From Streptomyces sp. B21-083 (lineage in GTDB: Bacteria > Actinomycetota > Actinomycetes > Streptomycetales > Streptomycetaceae): a stretch of DNA of 64,000 nt. Of the stretch, positions 55,045 to 63,298 are shown one piece after another (position 1 is the stretch's first letter; each line of letters begins with the position of its first letter). The translations under genes and the position numbers were made by a program. The notes under the pieces were generated by a model that was not told the origin of the DNA, did not search any database, and worked only from the letters and a program-made list of their open reading frames with translations. The stretch covers positions 2,976,001 through 3,040,000 of the forward strand of contig NZ_JARUND010000001.1 in the NCBI RefSeq assembly GCF_036898825.1, given 5' to 3'.

Positions 55045-55046
55045 AT

Positions 55047-58000
55047 CTACTCCGGGTAGGCGGTGAAGACGACCCAGGTCTTGGGCTTCATGTGTCCCTT
55101 GGCGAACTTCAGCTGGATCACCACCGTGTTTCCGACGGCCTGCCCTGCCGAGCTGCCGCCGCTCACCCACTTCGTACCGAGCGAGGGGCCGTGCCCGGTG
55201 AACGGCATGCGGATAGACAGCAGGTCCCTTTTTGAGTCGAAGCCGATGTTTTTGCCAACCCTCTGGGCCTGCCTGATGCGCCAGGCCTCCAGCTTCTTCA
55301 CATTGCCTGGCAGCTTGATCCAGTCGACCATGGCCTGGTCGACCGCCGCGACGGCGATGTCCCTGCTGGCCCACTGTGTCGCCACGCCGTCCTTGTCCAG
55401 TTTATTGGCCAGCTTCTGAGGGCTGAGGTCCACATGCTCCTCGAGGGTGTGCGCACCCTCGATGCCCTCGTCGGCAAGGATGTTGGTGCAGTTGTGTACG
55501 AGCACGTCCTGCGGCCGTGCGCCACCGGTGCGCACGAAGAACGTGTGCAGGCCGCCGACCGTCAGGTCGTAGACCTCCTGCGGGACCAGACCTGATCGGT
55601 CCTGCAGAGCCGTCACTGCACGGACGGAGCCATCAGGAGTGCGCAGCCGGTCGCCGACGCGCAGGTCGGACACCAGCGTCCAGCCACGGCCAGTGACGAA
55701 GAAGCGGTGTCCCACCGTGCTGGACAGCAGGCCGTCGCCGGCCACGGTGATGTCCACCAGTCGATTGGTGTCGTGCCGGAATGTGTCGGTGACTGGCTGG
55801 GGCCGCAGCTCTCCCGTGTCCGGATCGGCCGCCAATAGCAGGTCGCCCTCCCGTACTTCACTGATCGCCTTACGTGTCCCGTCCGTCATCAGTACGCCAG
55901 TACCGGCGGGGAAGCTGTTCGCCCGGCACGCGGTGAAGGCCTCCTCAATGATGTCGGTCTGCCGCTCGATGGACTTCAGTACCTGCGGATCCAGCTCCAG
56001 CTTCTTCAACGCCTTGATGGCGTCGCCCACACCGACGCCGGTCTTCAGGGCCGCGTCCAGGCCGCGGATCGCATCGACCGCGTCCCCGATCTTCTTGCCG
56101 GGGACGAAATTGCTCGCCGCCCAGGCGCAACCGCTACCGCTGCCGTTGGCGCAGTCAACGAAGTCCTGGACGAACATGTCCCACAGGAGGGCGAGGAAGA
56201 CCCGGTCCACCATCTTGGTGACGTCCCAGGCGGTGAACGTCCTCGTCATGGACCCCGTCTGGTTCGCGTATGTCTCGCTGCCGAGCCAGGTCACGTTCTC
56301 GATCGGGCAGGTCGCCGCTGACACGTTGGGGTCGTCGGAGCCCTGGCACAGGTAGAAGTCGACCTTAACGTCGTACCGCAGCTTGAACTTGACTTCGCAG
56401 CTGTCCCAGGCGGTGCCGTTCAGTTCGCAGTCGTTCATCGCCTCCGGGTCGCCCAGCGGCGTGATCTTCTGCCTGGTGAACAATCCGCCGATACCGGTCG
56501 CGCCGCCCTTGGTCAGCTCGTCGCGCGCTTTGTCGTCCTCGGCGCGGGTGGCGGCGTCTTGAGCCTCCTTCGCCGAGTTCTGGGCGTTGGACGCAGCCTT
56601 CTCGGCCTTGACCGCGTCCGACTCGGCATCGGTGGCGACTCGGTCCGCCGCAGATGCGTCGGACTCGGCCGCGGAAGCCGCAGAGCGGGCGCCGGCAGCG
56701 TCCTTCTCGGCTTCCGAGGCGTCACGGTCGGCCTGTGCCGCCGCGGACTCTGCGTCATTCGCGGCGGAGTTGGCGTAGAACGCGTCCGTGCCCGCCTGCG
56801 CGTCGTACTTCTGGGCGTTCGCGTCGGCCTTCTTCGCGGCTGCCGAGTCGGTCGCCGCCGCGACTGCGGAAGCGTTGGCCGCCGCCGCGGAGTTGACCGC
56901 CTGTACCGCGTAGTCCGCTGCGTCAGCTGCCGCCTGGAGGGCGATCTTCGCGTCGCCGGCGGCCTTGTCTGCGAGCGCCTTGGCCGTGGCGGCCGCCTTC
57001 TTCGCCTCGTCCGACTTCGCCTTGGCCGCGGAGGCCTGCTGCTGGGCGAGGGTCTTGGAGGTCTGTCCGATCAGCACCGCGTACGCCGCCGAGGCGTCGG
57101 TCTCGCGGTACGGGGAGCCGACGGAGATCGCCTCGTCGGCCGCCTTGGTCGTCGCGGTCGCGGCGTCCCTGGCTCCCTGCGCGTACTGGGCCGTGGCGAG
57201 AGCGTACCCGGCGGTCTTCGCCGACCAGGCGGCCGTCTTGACAGCCTCGGCGACTGCTGCGGTGGCCTCCTTGCGCGCGGTGATCGATGCGGCCTGGGCC
57301 TTCTTCGCCTCGACGTCCGCCTGTTTGGCGTTCTCCTTCGCGGCTGCTGCCGCGTCAATCGCCTCGGCAGCAGAGGCGTGCGCGGTCGTGGCAGCCGCGT
57401 GCGTCTTGGCGTACGCCGACTGGGCCGCGTCGGCGGCGGACCGGGAACGCTTTGCCGCGCCTTCCGCACGGGTGGCCGCCGCTCGGGCGTTCACCGCTGC
57501 CGTGGTCGCCTCGTTCGCCGCAGTACGGGCCCGGGTCGCCGCGCCTGCCGCGTCGGTGGCGGCGGAGCGCGCCTCGGTGGCCGCCTGCTGGGTCTCCTCC
57601 GCGGCGCTGGTCCCCTCGTCTGCGGCGGCGGCCGACTCCAGGGCTGCAGCACGGGACTCGGTGGCGTTCTTGTCGCTCTCGGCCTCCACCGCCTTGTCAC
57701 GGGCCAGGCGCGCGCGCAGTTCGGCGTCCACCGCCGCTGCCAGCTTCTCCGTCGCCGTCGCGCCGGCCGTCTCCGCGGCCGTGCGGGCCTGGCCGGCCTT
57801 GGCCTGCTCGCTCTTCGCGCGCTCCTCAGTATCGCCTGCCTTCGCGCGCTCGCTCGCCGCGAGGTCACGCTCCCGCTCTGCGGTGGCCCTCTCGGTCTCC
57901 GCTATGCCGCGCTGGCGCTTAGCCTCGGCAGCCTGGGTCTTGGCCGTCTGCTCCGCCTTCTCAGCGGTCGCGCGGGCAGTCTTCGCGGTGGCGGCGTTGG

Positions 58001-59492
58001 CCGCCGCCTCGGTGGCCAGCTTGGCGGCGGACTCTGCCGCAGCCTTCGCCTGCGCCTTGGCCTCCAGCGCCGCCGACTTGCGGAACTCGGTGTTCAGCGC
58101 GTGCGTCTGGGTCTTCGCCAGCGCCAACAGCGTCTGGGAGTCGGCCACCGTGGCCTTGGCGGCGTTCGACGCCGTCAGCGTCGCCTTCGCCGCCGCCAGG
58201 GTGGCCGCAGCCGATGCCTTGGCGACCTGCACTGACTGCTGCGCGTAGAGCAGCCCACGGCCTCGGGGCAGCCTCGCGGCGTCGGCGATCTCCCACGCCT
58301 TCGTCTGCTGAGCGCCCGCCGTGGCCGCGGCCGTCTTGGCACGGGTGGCCGCCGCGTCCGCCAGAGGCACCTGCTTGGCGGCTGCCGCCTTCGCAGCGTT
58401 CAGATCCGCCGTCGCCTTGGTGAAGACCGCAGGCTTTGGATAAGAAGCGGATCCCTTGTTCGCGGCCCAGTACTTCTGCCAGTAAAGGATCTGATCCGCC
58501 TGCCAGGCCTGCCGGACCGCCTCGATCATCGCGTCCGTGGCGACCCGCGTCTCCTTCGCCGCGGCGGCCTTGGCGGTGACAATCGCCTTCCGCTGCTCGG
58601 CCTGCCCGGCGTACTCCGCCTCCCACTCCGAGTACGCCTGCACCACTGGGCCGGTCAGGGCCCGGTAGTGGTCGATCGGATTGGCACTGTCGCAGCCGGC
58701 CCAGGCCGTCTTGAGCGCCTCGACCTCGTTGCGGAACTCCAACGAGTCCGGCTCGGGGGCCCGGGTCGGGAAACCGCCGAAGCGCAGGAAGGTCGCTATG
58801 TCGTTGGCCGACGAGTTGCCCAGGTTCTCCGGATCGAGCAATGCCCTTCCGGCGACATCCTTGTACACGGCTGCCCAAGTGTCGTCGCCGGTGTCGAACC
58901 CGTCGAACACTTTCTTGGCCGCGTCCAGCGCGGTCTGGCCCGGCCTCGGAGCCGGGTTCTCCCTCGCCTTGTTGTACAGGTCCTGCTGCGCGCCAAGAGT
59001 GAAGTAGACAATGTCCTTGCCGAACTCGGGCGCCCAATAGTCTCGCCCCCCGGAGGAGTTCACGGAGGCGTAGGGCTCGTTGGCGGCATTCAGCTTGTCC
59101 TGGCGGTCCCAGAAAGCATGCATGTCGGCGGTAGCCACGTCCGAGTCCCGGGCGCGGGCCTTGTACCACTCGCTGCCGAACTCTGCCGGGTCCACGAACG
59201 CACGCAGCCTGGCGTCCGGGCCGGTGAGCAGGCTCGCCGCGACCGAATCCAGCGAGGGCCCGCCGAAGTGCACGGCCTGCCCCGCCTGGCAGCGGTCCTG
59301 GCGGGCCTGCTCACCGAGGCTGAGGCGGAGGCTGCGCAGCCACGGGTCGGTCGGGTTGTCCCCCGGCTCGTCGGCGGCCGCAGGGGCGGCGGACACCAGT
59401 CCGCCGAGCACAGCGGTGGCAGTCGCGAGCGCGATGGCCGCGAACGCTCTTCGCGGACGGCTTCGTTGAGGTCTTCTTGAAGTTTTTCGCAC
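55047..59492 (-). CDS. Secreted polymorphic toxin: Ala-rich coiled coil, Hint domain, RNase A-like C-terminal toxin
   Basis: A 1481-residue protein. A twin-basic, hydrophobic signal peptide ends AAPAAA near residue 41. A unique N-terminal domain covers about 42-320, then about 700 residues of Ala/Lys/Glu/Thr-rich coiled coil (DNA about 56500-58600). A spacer domain with paired cysteines and a Hint protease domain (about 1199-1335, ending LVHNC) follow. The last 146 residues begin near GAHTLEEHVDLS and end VVFTAYPE, the pattern of the CdiA-CT RNase A-like toxin (PF18431). Hint autocleavage should release this RNase. GTG 59492 is chosen because the signal peptide follows. No dedicated secretion genes are adjacent. 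Confidence 0.78.
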   Translation of the reverse strand: MRKTSRRPQRSRPRRAFAAIALATATAVLGGLVSAAPAAADEPGDNPTDPWLRSLRLSLGEQARQDRCQAGQAVHFGGPSLDSVAASLLTGPDARLRAFVDPAEFGSEWYKARARDSDVATADMHAFWDRQDKLNAANEPYASVNSSGGRDYWAPEFGKDIVYFTLGAQQDLYNKARENPAPRPGQTALDAAKKVFDGFDTGDDTWAAVYKDVAGRALLDPENLGNSSANDIATFLRFGGFPTRAPEPDSLEFRNEVEALKTAWAGCDSANPIDHYRALTGPVVQAYSEWEAEYAGQAEQRKAIVTAKAAAAKETRVATDAMIEAVRQAWQADQILYWQKYWAANKGSASYPKPAVFTKATADLNAAKAAAAKQVPLADAAATRAKTAAATAGAQQTKAWEIADAARLPRGRGLLYAQQSVQVAKASAAATLAAAKATLTASNAAKATVADSQTLLALAKTQTHALNTEFRKSAALEAKAQAKAAAESAAKLATEAAANAATAKTARATAEKAEQTAKTQAAEAKRQRGIAETERATAERERDLAASERAKAGDTEERAKSEQAKAGQARTAAETAGATATEKLAAAVDAELRARLARDKAVEAESDKNATESRAAALESAAAADEGTSAAEETQQAATEARSAATDAAGAATRARTAANEATTAAVNARAAATRAEGAAKRSRSAADAAQSAYAKTHAAATTAHASAAEAIDAAAAAKENAKQADVEAKKAQAASITARKEATAAVAEAVKTAAWSAKTAGYALATAQYAQGARDAATATTKAADEAISVGSPYRETDASAAYAVLIGQTSKTLAQQQASAAKAKSDEAKKAAATAKALADKAAGDAKIALQAAADAADYAVQAVNSAAAANASAVAAATDSAAAKKADANAQKYDAQAGTDAFYANSAANDAESAAAQADRDASEAEKDAAGARSAASAAESDASAADRVATDAESDAVKAEKAASNAQNSAKEAQDAATRAEDDKARDELTKGGATGIGGLFTRQKITPLGDPEAMNDCELNGTAWDSCEVKFKLRYDVKVDFYLCQGSDDPNVSAATCPIENVTWLGSETYANQTGSMTRTFTAWDVTKMVDRVFLALLWDMFVQDFVDCANGSGSGCAWAASNFVPGKKIGDAVDAIRGLDAALKTGVGVGDAIKALKKLELDPQVLKSIERQTDIIEEAFTACRANSFPAGTGVLMTDGTRKAISEVREGDLLLAADPDTGELRPQPVTDTFRHDTNRLVDITVAGDGLLSSTVGHRFFVTGRGWTLVSDLRVGDRLRTPDGSVRAVTALQDRSGLVPQEVYDLTVGGLHTFFVRTGGARPQDVLVHNCTNILADEGIEGAHTLEEHVDLSPQKLANKLDKDGVATQWASRDIAVAAVDQAMVDWIKLPGNVKKLEAWRIRQAQRVGKNIGFDSKRDLLSIRMPFTGHGPSLGTKWVSGGSSAGQAVGNTVVIQLKFAKGHMKPKTWVVFTAYPE

Positions 59493-59773
59493 GTAGATGC
59501 CTGCCTGGATGGTCGATCCGGATGAACGGTCTCGTCCGGCAGGAAGAAAGCACAACGAACACTCGGCCGCAGCCGACCGGTGGCGTCACCGGCGGCCTGC
59601 CGCGTAGGAAAAGTCAGGAAGTTCTGAGACCCCCGTCTCTGCTGCCCGTGCGGTCAACACGCGCCCCCCGTGCCCCTCTTCCCGCAGGGACCGGATCATC
59701 ATGACATTGGGAAAGCTTTTGAGGAACCTTTAATTCGCCATTTCGTTCGACCGCTAGCCGTACCCAGCACAGA

Positions 59774-59821
59774 CCTGTGGCCCGGCCCCCGCTGACAACA
59801 GCGGTACGGCCGGGCCACAGG
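59774..59821 (-). terminator. Terminator of the DUF6230 operon
   Basis: Outer arms CCTGTGGCCCGGCC/GGCCGGGCCACAGG (14 bp, perfect) enclose an inner stem CCGCTG-ACAA-CAGCGG. It lies 35 nt after the last gene of the operon. The rest of the 363-bp gap 59493-59855 holds the toxin gene leader and nothing else recognisable. Confidence 0.85.
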
Positions 59822-59855
59822 CCTCGGTGCGGCTCCCGGACGGGGTTCTGGATGC

Positions 59856-61229
59856 TCAGGTCGTGTACTGGTGCAGGCCCGGGATCGTCAGCGTGCCGCC
59901 GAACTGGCCCGCCTGGACGACCTTCACATTCGTGAAGTAGATCCACGGGATGTTCAGGGGAGGCGGGCTCTTCGGGCTGAACGTCACCGGGATCAAGCCG
60001 AGCAGGTTGCCGGAGATGCTCTCCGTGTACATGATCGTCTTGCCGCCGTCGATCGTTGAGTCCGTGCCCTTGGCCGCCTGCGCGTGGTAGGTCTTGCCGG
60101 ACAGGGGGTCCTTGACGATCTGGTGCAGGTCACCGATCGTCGTGCCTTTGGAGATCACGTACTTGAGGACCTCCTTGACCGTGCCGTCGGCGGTGCGCAC
60201 CTTGACTATGCCCTGATAATCCGCGCCGTCGAGCGTCAACGAACTGGCCTGCAGGATCCACGGGTCGACAGGCAGCCTGGTCGAGTTGTCGACGCCGCCC
60301 TGGTCGTCGGTGGCTTCGGCGGGGCAGTCGGCGGGGTCCACGGTCGAACTGGCCGAGGGGCTCGGTGACGCGGTGGCGGCAGTGACCGCCTTCTCTGGCG
60401 TCTCCGTGGTGGTCTCGGCCGCCTTGGTCGTGTCCTTGGCGGTGTCCTTGAGGACGCCGGTGACCTTCGCCGTCGTGTCCTTCACCGTGGTGCTGCCGGT
60501 CGTGCCCTTGCCGGCCGCTTCCGCGGTCGGCGCCGGTGACGCGGTCGGCGTCGGAGTGGCGCCGGCGGCGGCCTCGGTGGTCTCCGTCGACTCCGTACTC
60601 GTCGAGGAAGCCGTGTCGCTCGACGAGTCGTTGCCGCCCGTGAAGATGCCCGTGATCGCGTCGCCGATGGTGTCCAGCAGGCCGCCGCTCTCCTCGGTGG
60701 CGCTCGCGCTCGCCGAGGGGGTGGGCGTGGCCTTGTCGCTGTCGTCGCCGGTGCTGCCACTGGACGTCGTCTTGCTCGCGGACGGCGTCGGAGTCGGCTC
60801 GGCCGCGTCGTCGGAACCTGAATCCGACGAGTCGTCCGAGGGACCGGAGCCCGAGTCCGTGGCGGTGGCCGAGGGGGACGGCTTCGTCGTCGTGTCTCCG
60901 TCGTCGGACGACGCCGAGGAGCTGGTGGACGGGGAGGGCGTCGCCGCCGTGTCCGTACCGCTCGCGGCGCCGGTCACCACCTCGACGCACTTCTGGTATT
61001 CCTCAGCCGTCATGCTGTTCGTCGGCGGCTGGCCATCGGCACGTGCGAGCGTCGGCGTGAACCCCATGCCCATGAGCACCGCGGTGGGCATAGCCGCCAG
61101 GGCTATCGCCTTTCCGGCAGGCATATGGAACCTGGTGAACAGCGGCTTCCTCGGGGCCGCGTGCCGCGGCCCGGTTCTCCCGCGGGACGCTTCCACGTCA
61201 GTCCCGTGGGTCACCTCGTCAGCCGGCAC
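59856..61229 (-). CDS. Secreted low-complexity protein of the DUF6230/DUF6114 cluster
   Basis: A 457-residue protein. A basic start and hydrophobic segment (KAIALAAMPTAVLMGMGFTPTLARA, residues about 39-63) form a signal or anchor. Then comes a short TAEEYQKCVEVV segment, about 220 residues of Ser/Thr/Asp/Pro-rich low-complexity linker, and a folded C-terminal domain (about 300-457, DPWILQASSLTLDGADYQG to GLHQYTT). A cysteine pair could link the ends. GTG 61229 follows GGGAGG and overlaps the DUF6114 stop by 11 nt. Function unknown; probably cell-surface. Confidence 0.75.
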   Translation of the reverse strand: MPADEVTHGTDVEASRGRTGPRHAAPRKPLFTRFHMPAGKAIALAAMPTAVLMGMGFTPTLARADGQPPTNSMTAEEYQKCVEVVTGAASGTDTAATPSPSTSSSASSDDGDTTTKPSPSATATDSGSGPSDDSSDSGSDDAAEPTPTPSASKTTSSGSTGDDSDKATPTPSASASATEESGGLLDTIGDAITGIFTGGNDSSSDTASSTSTESTETTEAAAGATPTPTASPAPTAEAAGKGTTGSTTVKDTTAKVTGVLKDTAKDTTKAAETTTETPEKAVTAATASPSPSASSTVDPADCPAEATDDQGGVDNSTRLPVDPWILQASSLTLDGADYQGIVKVRTADGTVKEVLKYVISKGTTIGDLHQIVKDPLSGKTYHAQAAKGTDSTIDGGKTIMYTESISGNLLGLIPVTFSPKSPPPLNIPWIYFTNVKVVQAGQFGGTLTIPGLHQYTT

Positions 61230-61836
61230 TGTGCCTCCCGTTCGCCCCGTTCACCGGGCTCGTTCCTGACAGATCGTTCGGCTCGTACGGCTCGTTCGAC
61301 TTGCTCATGTTCAGTCCGCCCGGCTGGGCCGCCGGATCCGTGCCGTCGCCGGCCTCGGCGTACACCGGGAGTGCAGGCTCCGAACCAGCGGGTGCCGCAT
61401 CCGTGCCGTCTCCCTCGGGCTCGCCGTACTTCGTCGACTCCGCCACACCGGGCGCCCAGGCGATGGCCAGCGCGCCGCCGACCAGGGCCAGCACGAAGCC
61501 GACGATGAACCCGCCGAAGTTGGAGACCGGGAGGGACACCAGTCCCAGCAGGATCGCGGCGGTGCCGGCGAAGGTCCGTACGTGCTTCTGGAACCAGAGG
61601 CTGATGCCCAGGACCACGAGCAGGACTCCGATGATCAGTGATCCCGCGCCGGCCGTTGTGGCCATGCGGATCGTCAGCTGACCGATCGTGAGGTGCGCGT
61701 AAGGGAAGTACATGATCGGGACACCGCCGATCATGACAAGTACGCCGGCCCAGAACGGCCTCGTACCCCGCCAGGCGCGGAACTGCAGCCTCCAGCGGGT
61801 GGGCAGACTGGGGGCGGCAGGAGTCTCGGCGCTCAT
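61219..61836 (-). CDS. DUF6114 membrane protein
   Basis: A 205-residue protein with four to five hydrophobic helices (FWAGVLVMIGGVPIMYFPYA, TAGAGSLIIGVLLVVLGISLWF, GTAAILLGLVSLPVS, FGGFIVGFVLALVGGALAIAW) and a long polar, acidic C-terminal tail. ATG 61836 has GGGAG 8 nt upstream. It is the middle gene of the three-gene unit; family partners are always DUF6230 proteins, as I recall. Role unknown. Confidence 0.82.
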   Translation of the reverse strand: MSAETPAAPSLPTRWRLQFRAWRGTRPFWAGVLVMIGGVPIMYFPYAHLTIGQLTIRMATTAGAGSLIIGVLLVVLGISLWFQKHVRTFAGTAAILLGLVSLPVSNFGGFIVGFVLALVGGALAIAWAPGVAESTKYGEPEGDGTDAAPAGSEPALPVYAEAGDGTDPAAQPGGLNMSKSNEPYEPNDLSGTSPVNGANGRHSAG

Positions 61837-61970
61837 GGAAACAGCTCCCTGGTGCGGTGTTGCTGTGGTAAGAGGGTCGTTCGCCCGTGACAGGGCGCGG
61901 TGCGCGAAGACCCGATCGGAGTGGAGCGGGTGGGGGCGCCTCACGGCCTCCCCCACCCGTCACCGAGTGC

Positions 61971-62612
61971 TTAGTAGCACTCGTGGGTACCTGTGACGAC
62001 CTTCATGCTCAGACCGGGCAGCGTGAAGGTTCCGGCGGTGGTGGCCCACGCCGTCTGCTTCACTCCGTACAGGTCCACTGTCTTCGCCCCCTGGCCGAAG
62101 CCGTTGGGGTCCGACAGCTCCCCGCCGCCCTTCATGGCCGGGTCCTGCAGAGACTTGGCGGCGACGCCGATGTCCATGTCGCCGAACACAGCCTTGTCGG
62201 CCTCGAGCTTCTCGACGTCGATGTACAGGTTCTTGGCAGTGACCTGCTTGTTCTTGTCGTCACTGTCGCCCGCATTCAGCAGCAGCGTGGCAGTGCCGAA
62301 AAACGGGATTCTCGGCGTGACGACCGACTGGCACATGTTCTGGATACGGGCATCGGCGAACGCCGACACCGCAACCGGGTGGGTGCCCTTCTCGCTCTTC
62401 GAGTCGTCCATGTCGACGGCGCCGTACTGCGAGAAGCCGTCGCCATGGATGTAGTCAGCGCGGACCTTGAACGACTGGCCGGACACGCTGAACGAAGCGG
62501 CGAGGGCACCCTGCGCGAGGGCGACACCTATACATGCCGTAGCGGCGACGCTGGGCACCATGACCACAGCGAAGCGCTTCCATCTTGTCCCGCCACGCAC
62601 CTGGGACTCCAT
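61971..62612 (-). CDS. DUF6230 secreted protein
   Basis: A 213-residue protein with an N-terminal signal/anchor helix (RFAVVMVPSVAATACIGVALAQGALA) and an extracytoplasmic domain containing FSVSGQSFKV, RIQNMCQSVV and a final THECY. The two cysteines probably pair. The family is often mislabelled cholesterol esterase; no catalytic motif is visible. ATG 62612 follows AAGGAGGAAAT, a strong ribosome site. First gene of the operon, transcribed from the gene-free stretch with palindromes. Confidence 0.85.
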   Translation of the reverse strand: MESQVRGGTRWKRFAVVMVPSVAATACIGVALAQGALAASFSVSGQSFKVRADYIHGDGFSQYGAVDMDDSKSEKGTHPVAVSAFADARIQNMCQSVVTPRIPFFGTATLLLNAGDSDDKNKQVTAKNLYIDVEKLEADKAVFGDMDIGVAAKSLQDPAMKGGGELSDPNGFGQGAKTVDLYGVKQTAWATTAGTFTLPGLSMKVVTGTHECY

Positions 62613-62992
62613 ATTTCCTCCTTCTCGGACGTACATCTCCTGGCCCTGACTGCCCCAATGACGGCGGCTCAGCCGGGCAGGGATGGGAGAAGTGCTACGT
62701 CCTCGGTAAGGAGAGCGCCCGCACTCGACGGCGCGAACAGCGCCCGAGTCACCGGCGATCACCCCCGAGCGACAATCACTGGTCGCGCCTGACGCACATC
62801 ACGCACAACCTTGCCGGACAGGCTCCACCCCGAAGGGCGAAGACCCCCCTGTCCGAGAGCCGGCACCACTGCTGCCGACTCTGCCCGGTGGGGACCCAAC
62901 AACTCCCGTCCGGCCGACTGGCTGTCGGCGTACGGGATAGGACCGAGCGTCGCCGATCGTGGTGCATTCTCGGCCCCCGCACAAGGGGGTTC

Positions 62993-63008
62993 GTTACTGG
63001 CTAGTAAC
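62993..63008. promoter_or_regulatory. Palindromic operator GTTACT-GGCT-AGTAAC
   Basis: Perfect 6-bp arms with a 4-bp centre, about 380 bp upstream of the DUF6230 start. The TTACT-N4-AGTAA form resembles TetR-family operators of lipid-metabolism genes in actinobacteria. Confidence 0.5.
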
Positions 63009-63123
63009 GGGCAGATAACCGTGCGGCGACCCGCGGGGGTCGTACGACAACGCTGGGTGGCCCTCAGGGGGGTGACAAAACGTTTACTTCCCGCCCCAAC
63101 TCCGACAGGACGACGCCCTTGGC

Positions 63124-63165
63124 TTACTCCAAGTAACAGCGGCCGCGATTACCAAGATTTGGTAA
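63124..63165. promoter_or_regulatory. Two further palindromes TTACT-CCA-AGTAA and TTACCAA-GAT-TTGGTAA
   Basis: The first (63124-63136) has 5-bp arms related to the operator at 62993. The second (63149-63165) has perfect 7-bp arms. They lie 13 bp apart, about 510-550 bp upstream of the DUF6230 start and about 135-175 bp past the stop of the thioredoxin/TPR gene. Confidence 0.5.
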
Positions 63166-63298
63166 AGCGCGACCGCTTGCGCACTCGATCGGCAAATTCT
63201 TCACCTGGAGAACACCCGCCGCGGTGTTTAGCGACAGGTCAGCCCACTGATCGAACAGCGGCCCCGCCGGCCCCCCTGCCCGGCCGCCGTCCGACCGC

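Larger units (their letters stand above)
62613..63298. other. 686-bp gene-free intergenic region with palindromes
   Basis: No supported coding frame lies between the DUF6230 gene and the thioredoxin/TPR gene. The right half (63000-63240) is clearly richer in A/T than the surroundings and holds three palindromes, listed separately. It must contain the DUF6230 operon promoter. Confidence 0.6.

Noticed and set aside
54404..55374. Longer immunity protein starting upstream inside the toxin gene
   Set aside because: The extra N-terminal codons overlap toxin coding sequence, are Gly/Arg-rich and lack a ribosome site; ATG 55044 is adjacent to the toxin stop.
56559..58248. Two long plus-strand open frames inside the toxin gene
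   Set aside because: They are the antisense of the Ala-rich coiled coil (Ala/Ser/Val or Arg/Gly/Leu only) without start signals.
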